Made by a program: the position numbers and the translations under genes
Notes under the pieces: generated by a model
What the model saw: the letters and a program-made list of their open reading frames with translations, nothing else
Database searches by the model: none
Told to the model about the DNA's origin: nothing
In this document: positions 43,477 through 52,056 of the stretch, in pieces
Layout: each line of letters starts with the position of its first letter
Numbering within the stretch: the first letter of the stretch is position 1
DNA from: Actinomycetales bacterium JB111
Lineage (GTDB): Bacteria; Actinomycetota; Actinomycetes; Actinomycetales; Actinomycetaceae
Direction: 5' to 3'
DNA length: 64,000 nt
Assembly: GCA_900163555.1 (NCBI GenBank)
Contig: FUHX01000041.1
Coordinates: 1 to 64,000 of the forward strand

Positions 43477-44841
43477 ATGCAAGTCCACAAACGTCCTCGT
43501 CCAGTGGTGCTGGCCGTCGCCCTGCTCGCGGTCGAGCTCATCGCCGGCATGCAGACCTACCTGTCGCAGACGGTCCTCCCACTGGTGGCCCTCGAGCTCG
43601 ACGGCGCGGGCCTGTACGGGGTGCTGTCGTCGGCCGCGAGCGCGTCCGGCTTCCTCATGATGCCGATCGGCACCTGGCTGCTCGGTCGCTTCCGGGTCGC
43701 TCCGGTCATGCTCGTTGCCACCGCCGTCACGTGCGCCGGTGCGGTGCTGTGCGCGCTGGCCTGGTCGATGCCCGCCTTCATCGCGGGCACGGCGGTCCGG
43801 GGGATGGCCGGGGGAACGCTCGCCACCGTGTCGATGGGCGCGGTCGTGCGTGGGCTCCCGGCCCGCCACCGCCACCTGGTGCTCGCCGGGATGTCCGGGG
43901 TGTGGGTCATCTCGTCGCTCGTCGGCCCCACGTATGCGGCGCTCGTCGCCTCGTGGCTCTCCTGGCGCTGGGCGATGATTGCCTACCTCCCGGTCCTGCT
44001 GCTCGCGCGCGGGGTCGTGGCCGCGTCCATGCCCGCGGAGCCGTCGCGGCACGGCCGCGGGTCGGCGCCGTGGGGCTGGTCCGCGATCCTCGCCGTCGGC
44101 GCCGCCGTGCTCGCACTTCCGGTCGGCCCCCTCTCGGCGGCCGCCGTCGTCGTCGGCGCCGTGGTCGTCCTGCGGGCGGCTCGCGCGCTCCTGCCGGACG
44201 GGGCGCTCGGCGCCACGCGCGGAAGGCGGGCGGGACTGCCCGCGCTGATGATCGTCACCGGTGTGTACTTCGGCGCCACCGGCACGATCTCGGTCGTCGC
44301 CCACGACGCCTACGGACTCGGCCCCGCGCGGTTCGGCCCCATCCTCGCGGCGTCGGGCCTGGCCTGGGCCGTCACCGGGCTGGTGACCGGGGCCCGCCCC
44401 CGGGCGGGCGGGGCGCTCCGGCGTCGCGTCCTGCTCGGGGCGGCCCTCCTGACGGTGGGGATCGCCGCCCTCGTCGCGGTCGCGGCGCGCGGGGTGGCCG
44501 GCGCGCCGGTCGGCGAGACCCATCTCGGGCTGCTGGCCGCGGGCGTCGTCCTCGGGCTGGGCATGGGCACGATCTACCCGAGCCTCCTCGGCGCCCTGAT
44601 CGACGACGCCCCACGGGAGGGCGAGGCCGACGCCACCGGCGAGGCCGAGGCCATGGCCGGCGGGCTCGTCCTCGCAGAGGCCGTCGGCACGACGATCGCC
44701 ACCACCGCGGCGTTCAGCTGGCTCGGCACGGGCTTCGGCCTCGACGCCTCGATGCCCGTCCGCGCCCTCGCGCTCTACCTGGTGCTCGCCGCAGCGACGC
44801 CGTGGATGATCCGCCGGCTCGGGCGAGCGACGTCGGCGTAG
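43477..44841 (+). CDS. MFS transporter
   Basis: A 454-residue major facilitator with about twelve to fourteen hydrophobic segments. The N-terminal half has the loop motif region GRFRVAPVML and the stretch AGTAVRGMAGGTLATVSMG. The layout fits drug/proton antiporters, but the substrate is unknown. Its start follows a -10 box at 6 bases. Its stop TAG is also the start of the -10 box for the next gene. Confidence 0.85.
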   Translation: MQVHKRPRPVVLAVALLAVELIAGMQTYLSQTVLPLVALELDGAGLYGVLSSAASASGFLMMPIGTWLLGRFRVAPVMLVATAVTCAGAVLCALAWSMPAFIAGTAVRGMAGGTLATVSMGAVVRGLPARHRHLVLAGMSGVWVISSLVGPTYAALVASWLSWRWAMIAYLPVLLLARGVVAASMPAEPSRHGRGSAPWGWSAILAVGAAVLALPVGPLSAAAVVVGAVVVLRAARALLPDGALGATRGRRAGLPALMIVTGVYFGATGTISVVAHDAYGLGPARFGPILAASGLAWAVTGLVTGARPRAGGALRRRVLLGAALLTVGIAALVAVAARGVAGAPVGETHLGLLAAGVVLGLGMGTIYPSLLGALIDDAPREGEADATGEAEAMAGGLVLAEAVGTTIATTAAFSWLGTGFGLDASMPVRALALYLVLAAATPWMIRRLGRATSA

Positions 44842-44844
44842 TCT
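44839..44844 (+). promoter_or_regulatory. -10 box (TAGTCT) overlapping the MFS stop codon
   Basis: TAGTCT ends 6 bases before the GTG of the YbaK gene, and its first three bases are the MFS stop codon. Confidence 0.5.
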
Positions 44845-44850
44845 CGTCCC

Positions 44851-45381
44851 GTGCCGGCCTCCCACCCTCCCTCCGACCCACCGAATCCGCCCGACGACGG
44901 CGCGACGCCGGCGGACGGGGACGTCACCCCGGCCGTCGCGGCCGCCCGGGCCGCGGGCATCGACCACGTCGTCACCCGGCACGGGCGGGTGGGGTCGCTC
45001 GCCGAGGCCGCGGCAGCGCGGGGGATCGCGCCGCGGGACCTGGTGAAGTCCATGGTCGTGCGCATCGACGACGAGCACTACCTGTTCGTCCTCGTCCCCG
45101 GCGACCGCCAGATCGCGTGGCCGAGGCTGCGCGAGCTGCTCGGCGTCTCGCGGCTCTCGATGCCGGATGCCGCCAGGGCGCGGGAGGTCACCGGCTACGA
45201 GCGGGGGACGATCACGCCGCTCGGCTCGAGCACGGCGTGGCCGGTCGTCGCCGACTCGCGCATCGTCGGCCGGCAGATCTCCGTCGGTGCCGGCGCCCAC
45301 GGGGTCGGGCTCACGCTCGCCGCCGACGACCTCGTCGCGCACCTGGGTGCGCGGCTCGCGGACATCAGCGACCCGGAGTAG
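44851..45381 (+). CDS. YbaK/EbsC-type aminoacyl-tRNA deacylase
   Basis: A 176-residue protein. After a Pro/Asp-rich N-terminus (about 1-25) comes a YbaK domain: LVKSMVVRIDDEHYLFVLVPGDRQIAW, then TGYERGTITPLGS near residue 120. Members hydrolyse mischarged tRNAs such as Cys-tRNA(Pro). GTG start, probably leaderless, 9 bases after the MFS stop. Confidence 0.88.
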   Translation: MPASHPPSDPPNPPDDGATPADGDVTPAVAAARAAGIDHVVTRHGRVGSLAEAAAARGIAPRDLVKSMVVRIDDEHYLFVLVPGDRQIAWPRLRELLGVSRLSMPDAARAREVTGYERGTITPLGSSTAWPVVADSRIVGRQISVGAGAHGVGLTLAADDLVAHLGARLADISDPE

Positions 45382-45440
45382 GGAGCACGGAGGTCGGGTC
45401 GGCCCCGGGTGCAGGACTTCGCCCCGGAACCGCACGGACG

Positions 45441-45480
45441 AACGGGCGGGCCCGGGCCGAAGCCCGGGCCCGCCCGTTCG
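45441..45480. terminator. 18-bp perfect hairpin between convergent genes
   Basis: The arms 45441-45458 (GAACGGGCGGGCCCGGGC) and 45463-45480 are perfectly complementary around a CGAA loop. It sits between the convergent YbaK and NDH-2 genes and can work in both directions, though no T run is present. Confidence 0.75.
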
Positions 45481-45523
45481 TGCCGGCGTCGCGTGACGCC
45501 GAGGGTGTCCGTCGTCGCGGGGG

Positions 45524-46912
45524 TCAGCGGCTGCCCGCGCCCGCCTTCGCCTCGGCGGCCTTGGCCTGCTGGGCCTTGATCTCCGACGGCGGGAGCGCGG
45601 TGGGCGGGGTGTCGCCGACGATGACGTTGTGGCCGCCGCGCCAGGTGAGGTAGCGCGAGCCCAGGTTCACCATGGACGCGAGGCGGTTACGGTTCGAGAG
45701 CAGCGTGACGAGGTGGACGCCGGTCCAGATCGCCATGGCCGGGAAGCCGGTGAGGTTCGGGATGCCCTCGACCTCGGCGACCGCCGAGTTACGACCGATC
45801 GTCGCGAGGATGCCCTTGTCGTTGTACGCGAAGGGCTCGTGGGCCGGCAGCGGCTGGTGGGCGTGCTTGGCGCGCGACTCGGCGGCGATGAGCTTGCCGA
45901 CGTACTTGCCGCCCTGGAGGGCCGGCTGCGCGAGCTGGGGGAGGGCGTCGTCGCCGACCGACGCGTCGCCGACCGCGAAGATGTCCTCGACGCCCTTGAC
46001 GCGGAGGTACTCGTCGGTCTCGATCCGGCCGCCGCGACCCTGGGGGATGCCCCATGTGCCGACCCGCCTGTAGGAGGTCACGCCCGCGGCCCACACGGTG
46101 ATCATCGACGGGAGCTCGGTGCCGTCCTCGAGGGTGACCGAGTCCGGTCCGACCTCCTTGACGCCCAGGCCGAGGCGCAGGTCCACACCGCGCTCGCGCA
46201 GGGCGGAGGCGGTGTAGTCGCGGCTGCCCTCGGAGAACGGCATGAGGACGTTCGGCGCCATGTCGACGAGCGTGACGTGCATCCGGGAGCGGTCGATGTC
46301 CGGGTAGATGACCGGGAAGTCCTTGTCGCGCTGCTCGGCGAGGGCTCCGGCGGTCTCGACGCCGGTCGGGCCGGCGCCGATGACGACGACGCGGACGTCT
46401 CCGGTGGAGCTCGACTGGGCGGCGGTCTCGAGGCGGCCGAACAGGGTGTCGCGCAGCTTGATGGCCTGCGAGCGCGTGTACAGCGGGAAGGCGTGCTCCT
46501 CGGCGCCGGGGGTGCCGAAGAAGTTCGCGGTCACGCCGACCGCGAGGACGAGGCGGTGGTAGCGCATGCGGCGGCCGTCGGCCAGCTCGATGCGGTGGCC
46601 CTCGGCGTCGACGCCCGTGACCTCGCCGCGCACGACGCGCAGGTTCTTCTGCTTGGCGCGTGCCGAGCGGAGGAAGTACGAGATGTCGCCGGGGTTCAGC
46701 GTGGCGGTCGCGACCTGGTAGAGCAGCGGCTGGAACGTGTTGTAGAGGTTCTTGTCGATGAGGGTGACGTCGACCTCCGCGTCCTTCAGCGCGCGCGCTG
46801 CGGACAGACCGGCGAATCCACCGCCCACGATGACGACGTGCTCGCGGACGCTGCGACGCGGTTCCGCGGTGCGCTCCTGCTGTGCGGTGGACGGTGAGTT
46901 GAAGTCGGTCAT
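45524..46912 (-). CDS. ndh: Type II NADH dehydrogenase (NDH-2)
   Basis: A 462-residue single-subunit flavoprotein that passes electrons from NADH to quinone at the membrane without pumping protons. The FAD loop is VIVGGGFAGLSAARAL and the NADH loop VVVIGAGPTGVETAGALAE; the FAD-site TFQPLLYQVATATLNPGDI and a C-terminal amphipathic region are present. Its ATG lies 6 bases after a TACCGT -10 box, predicting a leaderless message. Confidence 0.92.
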   Translation of the reverse strand: MTDFNSPSTAQQERTAEPRRSVREHVVIVGGGFAGLSAARALKDAEVDVTLIDKNLYNTFQPLLYQVATATLNPGDISYFLRSARAKQKNLRVVRGEVTGVDAEGHRIELADGRRMRYHRLVLAVGVTANFFGTPGAEEHAFPLYTRSQAIKLRDTLFGRLETAAQSSSTGDVRVVVIGAGPTGVETAGALAEQRDKDFPVIYPDIDRSRMHVTLVDMAPNVLMPFSEGSRDYTASALRERGVDLRLGLGVKEVGPDSVTLEDGTELPSMITVWAAGVTSYRRVGTWGIPQGRGGRIETDEYLRVKGVEDIFAVGDASVGDDALPQLAQPALQGGKYVGKLIAAESRAKHAHQPLPAHEPFAYNDKGILATIGRNSAVAEVEGIPNLTGFPAMAIWTGVHLVTLLSNRNRLASMVNLGSRYLTWRGGHNVIVGDTPPTALPPSEIKAQQAKAAEAKAGAGSR

Positions 46913-46918
46913 GACTCA

Positions 46919-46924
46919 ACGGTA
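46919..46924 (-). promoter_or_regulatory. -10 box (TACCGT) for leaderless ndh
   Basis: Minus-strand TACCGT ends 6 bases before the ATG at 46912. The rest of the gap up to 47035 has a short hairpin around ACACCTTCGGTGT (near 46982) but no gene. Confidence 0.55.
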
Positions 46925-47035
46925 GGCCGGTCGATCGGTGTGATGCGAGCGTGTTTGTCGTCCGTCACGGTCTTCTTCACCACACCTTCGGTGTGCCTGC
47001 GCCACAGTGGCCCGACCGTGTGATGTGCACCTCTT

Positions 47036-47078
47036 CGTCCGCCGCGCGCCCCGACGACGGCGGGGCGCGCGACGGACG
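47036..47078. terminator. Hairpin after the TPP enzyme gene
   Basis: CGTCCG plus CGCGCGCCCCG on the left arm pairs with CGGGGCGCGCG plus CGGACG on the right, with one mismatch and a 7-base loop. It lies 8 bases beyond the stop of the minus-strand TPP gene. Confidence 0.65.
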
Positions 47079-47085
47079 CGGGCGG

Positions 47086-48714
47086 CTACTTGTCGCCCTG
47101 GAACACGTGCTCCTCCACCCAGGACCGGAACTCGGTGATCTTCGCGTCCACCACGATCGGGCGGTCGGTCACGGTGGGGACGAGCTCGGCCAGGGCGTCG
47201 AGGTCGGCGCGCGTGCGCACCGTGAAGCCCTCGCACCCGAACCCGCGGGCGATCGCCGCCAGGTCGGTGTCGGGGAATCGGACGGTCTGCATGTCGTCGC
47301 CGTCGAAGTGGTGGACCTCGGCGCCGTAGGCGGAGTCGTTGTACACGACGATGACCGGGTTGACCCGCTCCCGGACGGCCGTGTCGAGCTCGACGAGGCT
47401 CATCATGAACCCGCCGTCGCCGATGCCGGCGACGACCCGTCGGTCCGGACGGGCGATCGCGGCGCCGACGGCGCTGCCGAGCCCGAGGCCGACGGACTGG
47501 AAGGCGAGGGGGAGGATGAAGCCCTTCTCGTCGGGCACGGACAGGAAGTTGGCGGGGTAGCCGGTCGCGTTGCCGGCGTCGGTGACGACAACCCGCTCGC
47601 GCGGGATCATCCGCTCGAGCGCGAGGGTGAGCGTCCGGGGGTCGATGCGCTCGTCCGTGCTCGTGTCCTCGTACTCGACGTCGGGCCAGAAGGCGCCGGA
47701 GTCCAGCAGGCGCCGGACCTCGGGCGTGCGGTAGCCGGTGCGGGGGGCCACGAGCTCGGCGGCGGCTGCGGCGGCGAGGCCGGCGTCGGACACGATGCCG
47801 AGCGCGACGGGACGGTGCTTGCCGATGGCGGCCGGGTCGATGTCGACGTGCACGAGTCGCGTGCCGTCCGTGAACTCGCCGTTGCGGGAGGTCCAGCGGT
47901 TGAAGGCGAGCCCGAACCCCACGACGAGGTCGGCGTCCAGGACCAGGTCCGCCACCGTCGGCGAGGAGAACCCGCCCATGACGTCCAGGCTCCAGTCGTT
48001 GCCGGCGAACAGTCCGCGCGCGACGGCGGAGGTCGCCACGAGTGCGCCGCTCACCTCGGCGAGGCGTTCGATCTGCTCGCGCGCGCCGCGCGCGCCGCGG
48101 CCCGCGACGATCACCGGTCGCTCCGCCTCGGACAGGAGGCGGGCGAGCTCGGCGAGCCCGTCCGCGGCCGGCGCCGGGGGAGTGGGCAGGGCGATCGGCC
48201 GCGCGAGCGCGCGGTCGACGTCGACGTCCTCCTCCTGCACGTCGAGCGGCATGTTGAGGACGACCGCCGTGCGCTCGACGACGGCCAGGCGGACCGCCGC
48301 CGCCGTGTCCTCGACGGCGGTGGCCGCCGAGTGGATCCGCGCGACCGGGACGCCGAGGGCCTCGAGCGCCCCGGTCTGGTCGATCCAGAAGTTCGACGTG
48401 TGCCGCGCCGAGGGGGGAGTGTCCCCCGCGAAGGCGACGAGCGGCGTCCCGCTCTTCGCGGCCTCGGTGAGCGCGGTCATGGCGTTCGTCAGCCCGCAGC
48501 CCTGGTGCAGGCTCACGGCCGGCACCTCGCCGGTGACCCGGCCGTAGGCGTCGGCCATGATCCCGGCGCCGGCCTCGTGCCGGGTCGCCACGAAGCGGGC
48601 GCCGGCGGAGATCATGGCGTTGGTGGTGTGGAAGTTGCCGCTACCGACGACGCCGAACATCTGGGTCACGCCGAGCGCGACGAGGGTGCGGCCGATGACG
48701 TCTGCCACGCGCAT
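47086..48714 (-). CDS. Thiamine-pyrophosphate-dependent enzyme (acetolactate synthase-like)
   Basis: A 542-residue TPP enzyme of the acetolactate synthase/decarboxylase superfamily. The catalytic glutamate is E47 in RHEAGAG. The TPP site is GDGGFMMSLVELD to VVYND (about 417-450). Domains follow the usual Pyr-central-PP order. No ilvN-type regulatory subunit is adjacent, so true acetolactate synthase is unlikely. Alternatives in the family include 2-oxo acid decarboxylases and sulfoacetaldehyde acetyltransferase. It lies downstream of the binding-protein gene on the same strand. Confidence 0.78.
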   Translation of the reverse strand: MRVADVIGRTLVALGVTQMFGVVGSGNFHTTNAMISAGARFVATRHEAGAGIMADAYGRVTGEVPAVSLHQGCGLTNAMTALTEAAKSGTPLVAFAGDTPPSARHTSNFWIDQTGALEALGVPVARIHSAATAVEDTAAAVRLAVVERTAVVLNMPLDVQEEDVDVDRALARPIALPTPPAPAADGLAELARLLSEAERPVIVAGRGARGAREQIERLAEVSGALVATSAVARGLFAGNDWSLDVMGGFSSPTVADLVLDADLVVGFGLAFNRWTSRNGEFTDGTRLVHVDIDPAAIGKHRPVALGIVSDAGLAAAAAAELVAPRTGYRTPEVRRLLDSGAFWPDVEYEDTSTDERIDPRTLTLALERMIPRERVVVTDAGNATGYPANFLSVPDEKGFILPLAFQSVGLGLGSAVGAAIARPDRRVVAGIGDGGFMMSLVELDTAVRERVNPVIVVYNDSAYGAEVHHFDGDDMQTVRFPDTDLAAIARGFGCEGFTVRTRADLDALAELVPTVTDRPIVVDAKITEFRSWVEEHVFQGDK

Positions 48715-48780
48715 GGGTGGGGCTCCTCATTCGTGAAGGGGTGGGATCTGGTGCGGGGCGCGCGTGCGCGCGCCACGCGC

Positions 48781-48815
48781 CGCGCCCGCGGACGGGCAGT
48801 CCGCCCGCGGGCGCG
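48781..48815. terminator. Hairpin between the binding-protein and TPP genes
   Basis: CGCGCCCGCGG (48781-48791) pairs with CCGCGGGCGCG (48805-48815). It lies in the 157-base gap between the two genes and could reduce read-through or protect the upstream message. Confidence 0.55.
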
Positions 48816-48871
48816 TGGGTGGTTCAGGGGTGGGTCCGGGCCGTCGACCGTTCGACGGGCCGGTCTGCCGA

Positions 48872-49852
48872 CTACTCGACGGGGAGAAGGGCGTCGAGGT
48901 CGACCGGCTCGGAGACCACGCCGTACTCGAGCGTGGCGTCCGCCAGCTCCTGCAGCGACTCGCGGTTCCACTCCACCCGGTAGTTCGGCAGCGCGATGCG
49001 GGCGAGCATCTCCTCGGGGATCTCCGTGTAGGTGGCGATGATCCGGCGCACCTCGTCCGGGTTCTCCTCGGAGTACTCGAGCGAGCGGTGCATCGCGGTC
49101 GTGAACGCCTCGGTGAGCTCCGGGTCGTCCTCGATCTGCGCGTTCGTCGCGAAGTAGCCCGCGATGTCGAGGTTCTCGATGTCCTGGAACGGCCAGGCGA
49201 TGACCCGGTTGCCGGCGTCGACGGCCTGGGTGACGAACGGCTCCACGATCATGGCCGCGTCGATCTCGCCCTGCTCGAGGGCGGCCGGGGCGTCGGGGAA
49301 CGGGATCTCGACCCACTCGATGAGGCTCTGGTCGCCGCCGGCCTGGTCGACCGAGTACTGGGCCGTCACGGCCACGATGTTGGAGAAGTTGTTGACCGAG
49401 ACGAGGCCGCCCTCGAGGTCGGCCGGGGACTCGACGTCGGAGTCCGCCGGGACGACCAGGGCGCCGAAGCCACCCTCCGTGCCGGAGGCCGAGGTGCCGT
49501 TGGAGACGTAGCGGACGTCCAGGCCCTGCTCGATCGCGATCATCACGGAGATGACGTTGCCGAAGGCGAACTCCACGTCGCCGGAGACGACGTTGGCCAT
49601 GGCCTCGGCGCCGCCGCCGGTCGTGGTGATCTCGACGTCCAGGCCCTCCTCCTCGAAGAAGCCCTGCTCGACGCCGAGCCAGATCGCCGCGGTGTCGGCG
49701 ATCGGGATGGCGGAGACGGTGATCTCGCGCAGGGCGCCGTCGTCGCCGCCGTCGGTGGAGGATCCGGAGTCGTCGTCGTCCCCTCCGCCGCAGCCGGCGA
49801 GGACGAGGGTGGCGGCCGCCACAGTTGCGAACGTACGAATAGTGGTCTTCAT
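48872..49852 (-). CDS. NMT1/THI5-like (NitT/TauT type) substrate-binding lipoprotein
   Basis: A 326-residue binding protein with a lipoprotein signal and lipobox VLAGC (C21), then a short Asp/Gly/Ser linker, then an SsuA/THI5-like domain: AIWLGVEQGFFEEEGLDVEI, DVEFAFGNVISVMI and ALEQGEIDAAMIVEPF. No permease or ATPase gene is adjacent. The ligand is unknown; the superfamily binds pyrimidines, nitrate, sulfonates or aromatic acids. The ATG at 49852 follows GAAGGAG; the longer frame upstream lacks a signal peptide at its start. Confidence 0.85.
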   Translation of the reverse strand: MKTTIRTFATVAAATLVLAGCGGGDDDDSGSSTDGGDDGALREITVSAIPIADTAAIWLGVEQGFFEEEGLDVEITTTGGGAEAMANVVSGDVEFAFGNVISVMIAIEQGLDVRYVSNGTSASGTEGGFGALVVPADSDVESPADLEGGLVSVNNFSNIVAVTAQYSVDQAGGDQSLIEWVEIPFPDAPAALEQGEIDAAMIVEPFVTQAVDAGNRVIAWPFQDIENLDIAGYFATNAQIEDDPELTEAFTTAMHRSLEYSEENPDEVRRIIATYTEIPEEMLARIALPNYRVEWNRESLQELADATLEYGVVSEPVDLDALLPVE

Positions 49853-49966
49853 CTGCACTCCTTCGTGCAACGGGGTGAGCGATCCGCGGTGGGGGTGACG
49901 CGGGGCGTGTGGCCCCACAGTAGGGGGCAAGCGTCATGCACGCTAATGAAGAAACTTCGGGGCGGT

Positions 49967-49983
49967 CATAGATGACATCTATG
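49967..49983. promoter_or_regulatory. 17-bp perfect palindrome, probable LysR site
   Basis: CATAGATG and CATCTATG flank a single A. The palindrome overlaps the -10 box TATGGT (49980-49985) of the LysR gene. This fits autorepression with activation of the divergent binding-protein gene, as is usual for LysR regulators. Confidence 0.65.
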
Positions 49984-49985
49984 GT
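49980..49985 (+). promoter_or_regulatory. -10 box (TATGGT) for leaderless LysR gene
   Basis: TATGGT ends 6 bases before the ATG at 49992 and lies partly inside the palindrome. Confidence 0.5.
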
Positions 49986-49991
49986 GGGTGG

Positions 49992-50915
49992 ATGTCCGAC
50001 GTCGACCTCCAGCTCCTCACCACGTTCGTGCGCGTCTACGAGGCCCGGAACGTCACGCGTGCCGCCGAGGATCTCGGTCTCTCCCAGCCGACCGTGTCCC
50101 ACGCGCTGGCCCGCCTGCGTCGGCAGGTCGGCGACGAGCTGTTCGTCCGGGCCCCGGGCGGCGTGCGCCCGACCGACCACGCCGACGCCCTGTACCGGGA
50201 CGCCGCGCCGGCGCTCGCGACCCTCCGGGGTGCGGTCGAGCACGCGCGCGGTTTCGACCCGGCGACCGCGCGACGCCTCTTCCGGATCTGCCTCACCGAC
50301 CTGGGTGAGACCGCGATCCTTCCCGCGGTGCTCACCGAGATCACCCGGCGGGCGCCGAACGTCGAGATCGAGGTCGTCCCCATGAACGTGGACCGTGCCG
50401 CGTCCTGGTTGCAGACGGGCGAGATCGACCTCGCCGTCGCCACCATGGACCTCGGCCCCTCCCTGAGGACCGAGGTGCTGTTCGCTGACGGCTACGTCCT
50501 CGCGATGCGCCGCGGGCACCCGCTGGCCGAGGGCGCGCTGACGACCCGAGACTTCGAGGCCGCCCGCCACGCCGTCGTCACGGACGTCGCCGGGCACCGG
50601 ATGCCCGTGGAGGCGATGGCCGCGCTCGGCATCGAACGCCGCATCGCCCTGCGGGTGCCGAACTTCGCGACCATCCCGCCGGCCCTCGCGCGCACGGACC
50701 TGGTCGCGGTCGTCCCGTGGGGCGCGGTCCGCATGCGTCCGGTCCACGGGGACCTCGTCAGCCGGCCGCTGCCGTTCGAGGTGCGGCCGGTCGACGTGCG
50801 CCTGTGGCGCCGCCCGGGCACGGGGTCGCCCGCCGTCAGGTGGCTGCGCTCCACCATCGTCGAGGCCTCCGCGCGGCCGGACGACTGGGCCTACCCGCAC
50901 CCGGCCACCACGTAG
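49992..50915 (+). CDS. LysR family transcriptional regulator
   Basis: A 307-residue regulator. The N-terminal helix-turn-helix (about 1-60) shows LTTFVRVYEARNVTRAAEDL and LSQPTVSHALARLRRQ, and the C-terminal part is the ligand-binding domain, with VEIEVVPMNVDRAASWLQTG. It is divergent from the binding-protein and TPP genes across 139 bases and probably controls them. Confidence 0.9.
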   Translation: MSDVDLQLLTTFVRVYEARNVTRAAEDLGLSQPTVSHALARLRRQVGDELFVRAPGGVRPTDHADALYRDAAPALATLRGAVEHARGFDPATARRLFRICLTDLGETAILPAVLTEITRRAPNVEIEVVPMNVDRAASWLQTGEIDLAVATMDLGPSLRTEVLFADGYVLAMRRGHPLAEGALTTRDFEAARHAVVTDVAGHRMPVEAMAALGIERRIALRVPNFATIPPALARTDLVAVVPWGAVRMRPVHGDLVSRPLPFEVRPVDVRLWRRPGTGSPAVRWLRSTIVEASARPDDWAYPHPATT

Positions 50916-50949
50916 GTGAACCACCCGGCGGCCGCCCGCCGTCGATCGG

Positions 50950-50955
50950 TAGGAT
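50950..50955 (+). promoter_or_regulatory. -10 box (TAGGAT) for leaderless pheS
   Basis: TAGGAT ends 8 bases before the GTG at 50964. No T box is visible in the 48-base gap. Confidence 0.5.
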
Positions 50956-50963
50956 CGGGCCTC

Positions 50964-52055
50964 GTGCCTACCGATGTTCCGCCCCTGAGCCCACTCGACG
51001 ACGACGGCGTCGATCGCGCCGTCACCGCGGCCGCCGACGCGTTCGCCGCCGCGACCTCACTGCAGGAGCTGAAGGACGCCAGGCTCGCCCACGTCGGCGA
51101 CGCCTCGCCGATCTCGCAGGCGAACCAGGCGATCCGCTCGCTCGACAAGGCCGACAAGCCCACCGCCGGCACGATCATGGGCTCGGCCCGCGGGCGGGTG
51201 CAGAAGGCGCTCGCCGCCCGGCAGGCCGAGCTAGAGGCCGCCGAGGCCGAGCGCGTGCTGAACGAGGAGCGCGTCGACGTGACGGTCTCCCGCCCGCGGC
51301 CGGCCGGCTCGCGCCACCCGCTGTCCGCGCTCGTCGACGACGTCTCGGACCACTTCGTCTCGCTCGGCTGGCAGATCGCCGAGGGCCCCGAGCTCGAGCA
51401 CGAGTGGTTCAACTTCGACGCCCTCAACTTCGGGGTCGACCACCCCGCACGGCAGATGCAGGACACGTTCTACGTGGGCGAGATCGACCTGCCCGACGGC
51501 ACGCCGGTCGAGGGCGCGGCCGACGGCCTCGTGCTGCGCACCCACACCTCCCCGGTGCAGGCGCGCACCATGCTCGACCGCACGCCGCCGATCTACATCG
51601 CGTGCCCCGGGAAGGTCTTCCGCACGGACGCCCTCGACGCGACGCACACGCCCGTCTTCCACCAGGTCGAGGGCCTCGCGGTCGACGAGGGGCTGACCAT
51701 GGCGCACCTCAAGGGCACGATCGACCACTTCGCGCGGGCGATGTTCGGGCCGGAGGCGAAGACGCGCCTGCGCCCGAGCTTCTTCCCGTTCACCGAGCCG
51801 AGCGCCGAGATGGACCTGTGGTTCCCGCAGAAGAAGGGCGGGGCCGGCTGGATCGAGTGGGGCGGCTGCGGGATGGTGAATCCCAACGTCCTGCGCGCCG
51901 TCGGCATCGACCCCGACCGCTACACGGGATTCGCCTTCGGCATGGGGCTCGAGCGCACGCTCATGCTCCGCAACGGCATCGCCGACATGCACGACATCGT
52001 CGAGGGCGACGTCCGCTTCTCCACGCAGTTCGGTACCACCGGAAGGGGCAACTGA
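50964..52055 (+). CDS. pheS: Phenylalanyl-tRNA synthetase alpha subunit
   Basis: A 363-residue class II synthetase subunit. The N-terminal coiled coil binds tRNA, and the catalytic part has motif 2 region [11 protein letters not shown], then [10 protein letters not shown], and motif 3 [15 protein letters not shown]. The GTG at 50964 is chosen over an upstream ATG because a -10 box lies just before it. It is two bases from pheT. Confidence 0.95.
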   Translation: MPTDVPPLSPLDDDGVDRAVTAAADAFAAATSLQELKDARLAHVGDASPISQANQAIRSLDKADKPTAGTIMGSARGRVQKALAARQAELEAAEAERVLNEERVDVTVSRPRPAGSRHPLSALVDDVSDHFVSLGWQIAEGPELEHEWFNFDALNFGVDHPARQMQDTFYVGEIDLPDGTPVEGAADGLVLRTHTSPVQARTMLDRTPPIYIACPGKVFRTDALDATHTPVFHQVEGLAVDEGLTMAHLKGTIDHFARAMFGPEAKTRLRPSFFPFTEPSAEMDLWFPQKKGGAGWIEWGGCGMVNPNVLRAVGIDPDRYTGFAFGMGLERTLMLRNGIADMHDIVEGDVRFSTQFGTTGRGN

Positions 52056-52056
52056 C

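Noticed and set aside
45441-45480. Transposon or IS end
   Set aside because: The perfect inverted repeat has only a 4-base loop and lies between convergent genes. It is a terminator-like hairpin, and no transposase is near.
47086-48714. Acetolactate synthase large subunit (ilvB)
   Set aside because: No small subunit or other branched-chain genes are nearby, and the context is a binding protein and LysR regulator. Only the TPP-enzyme superfamily is called.
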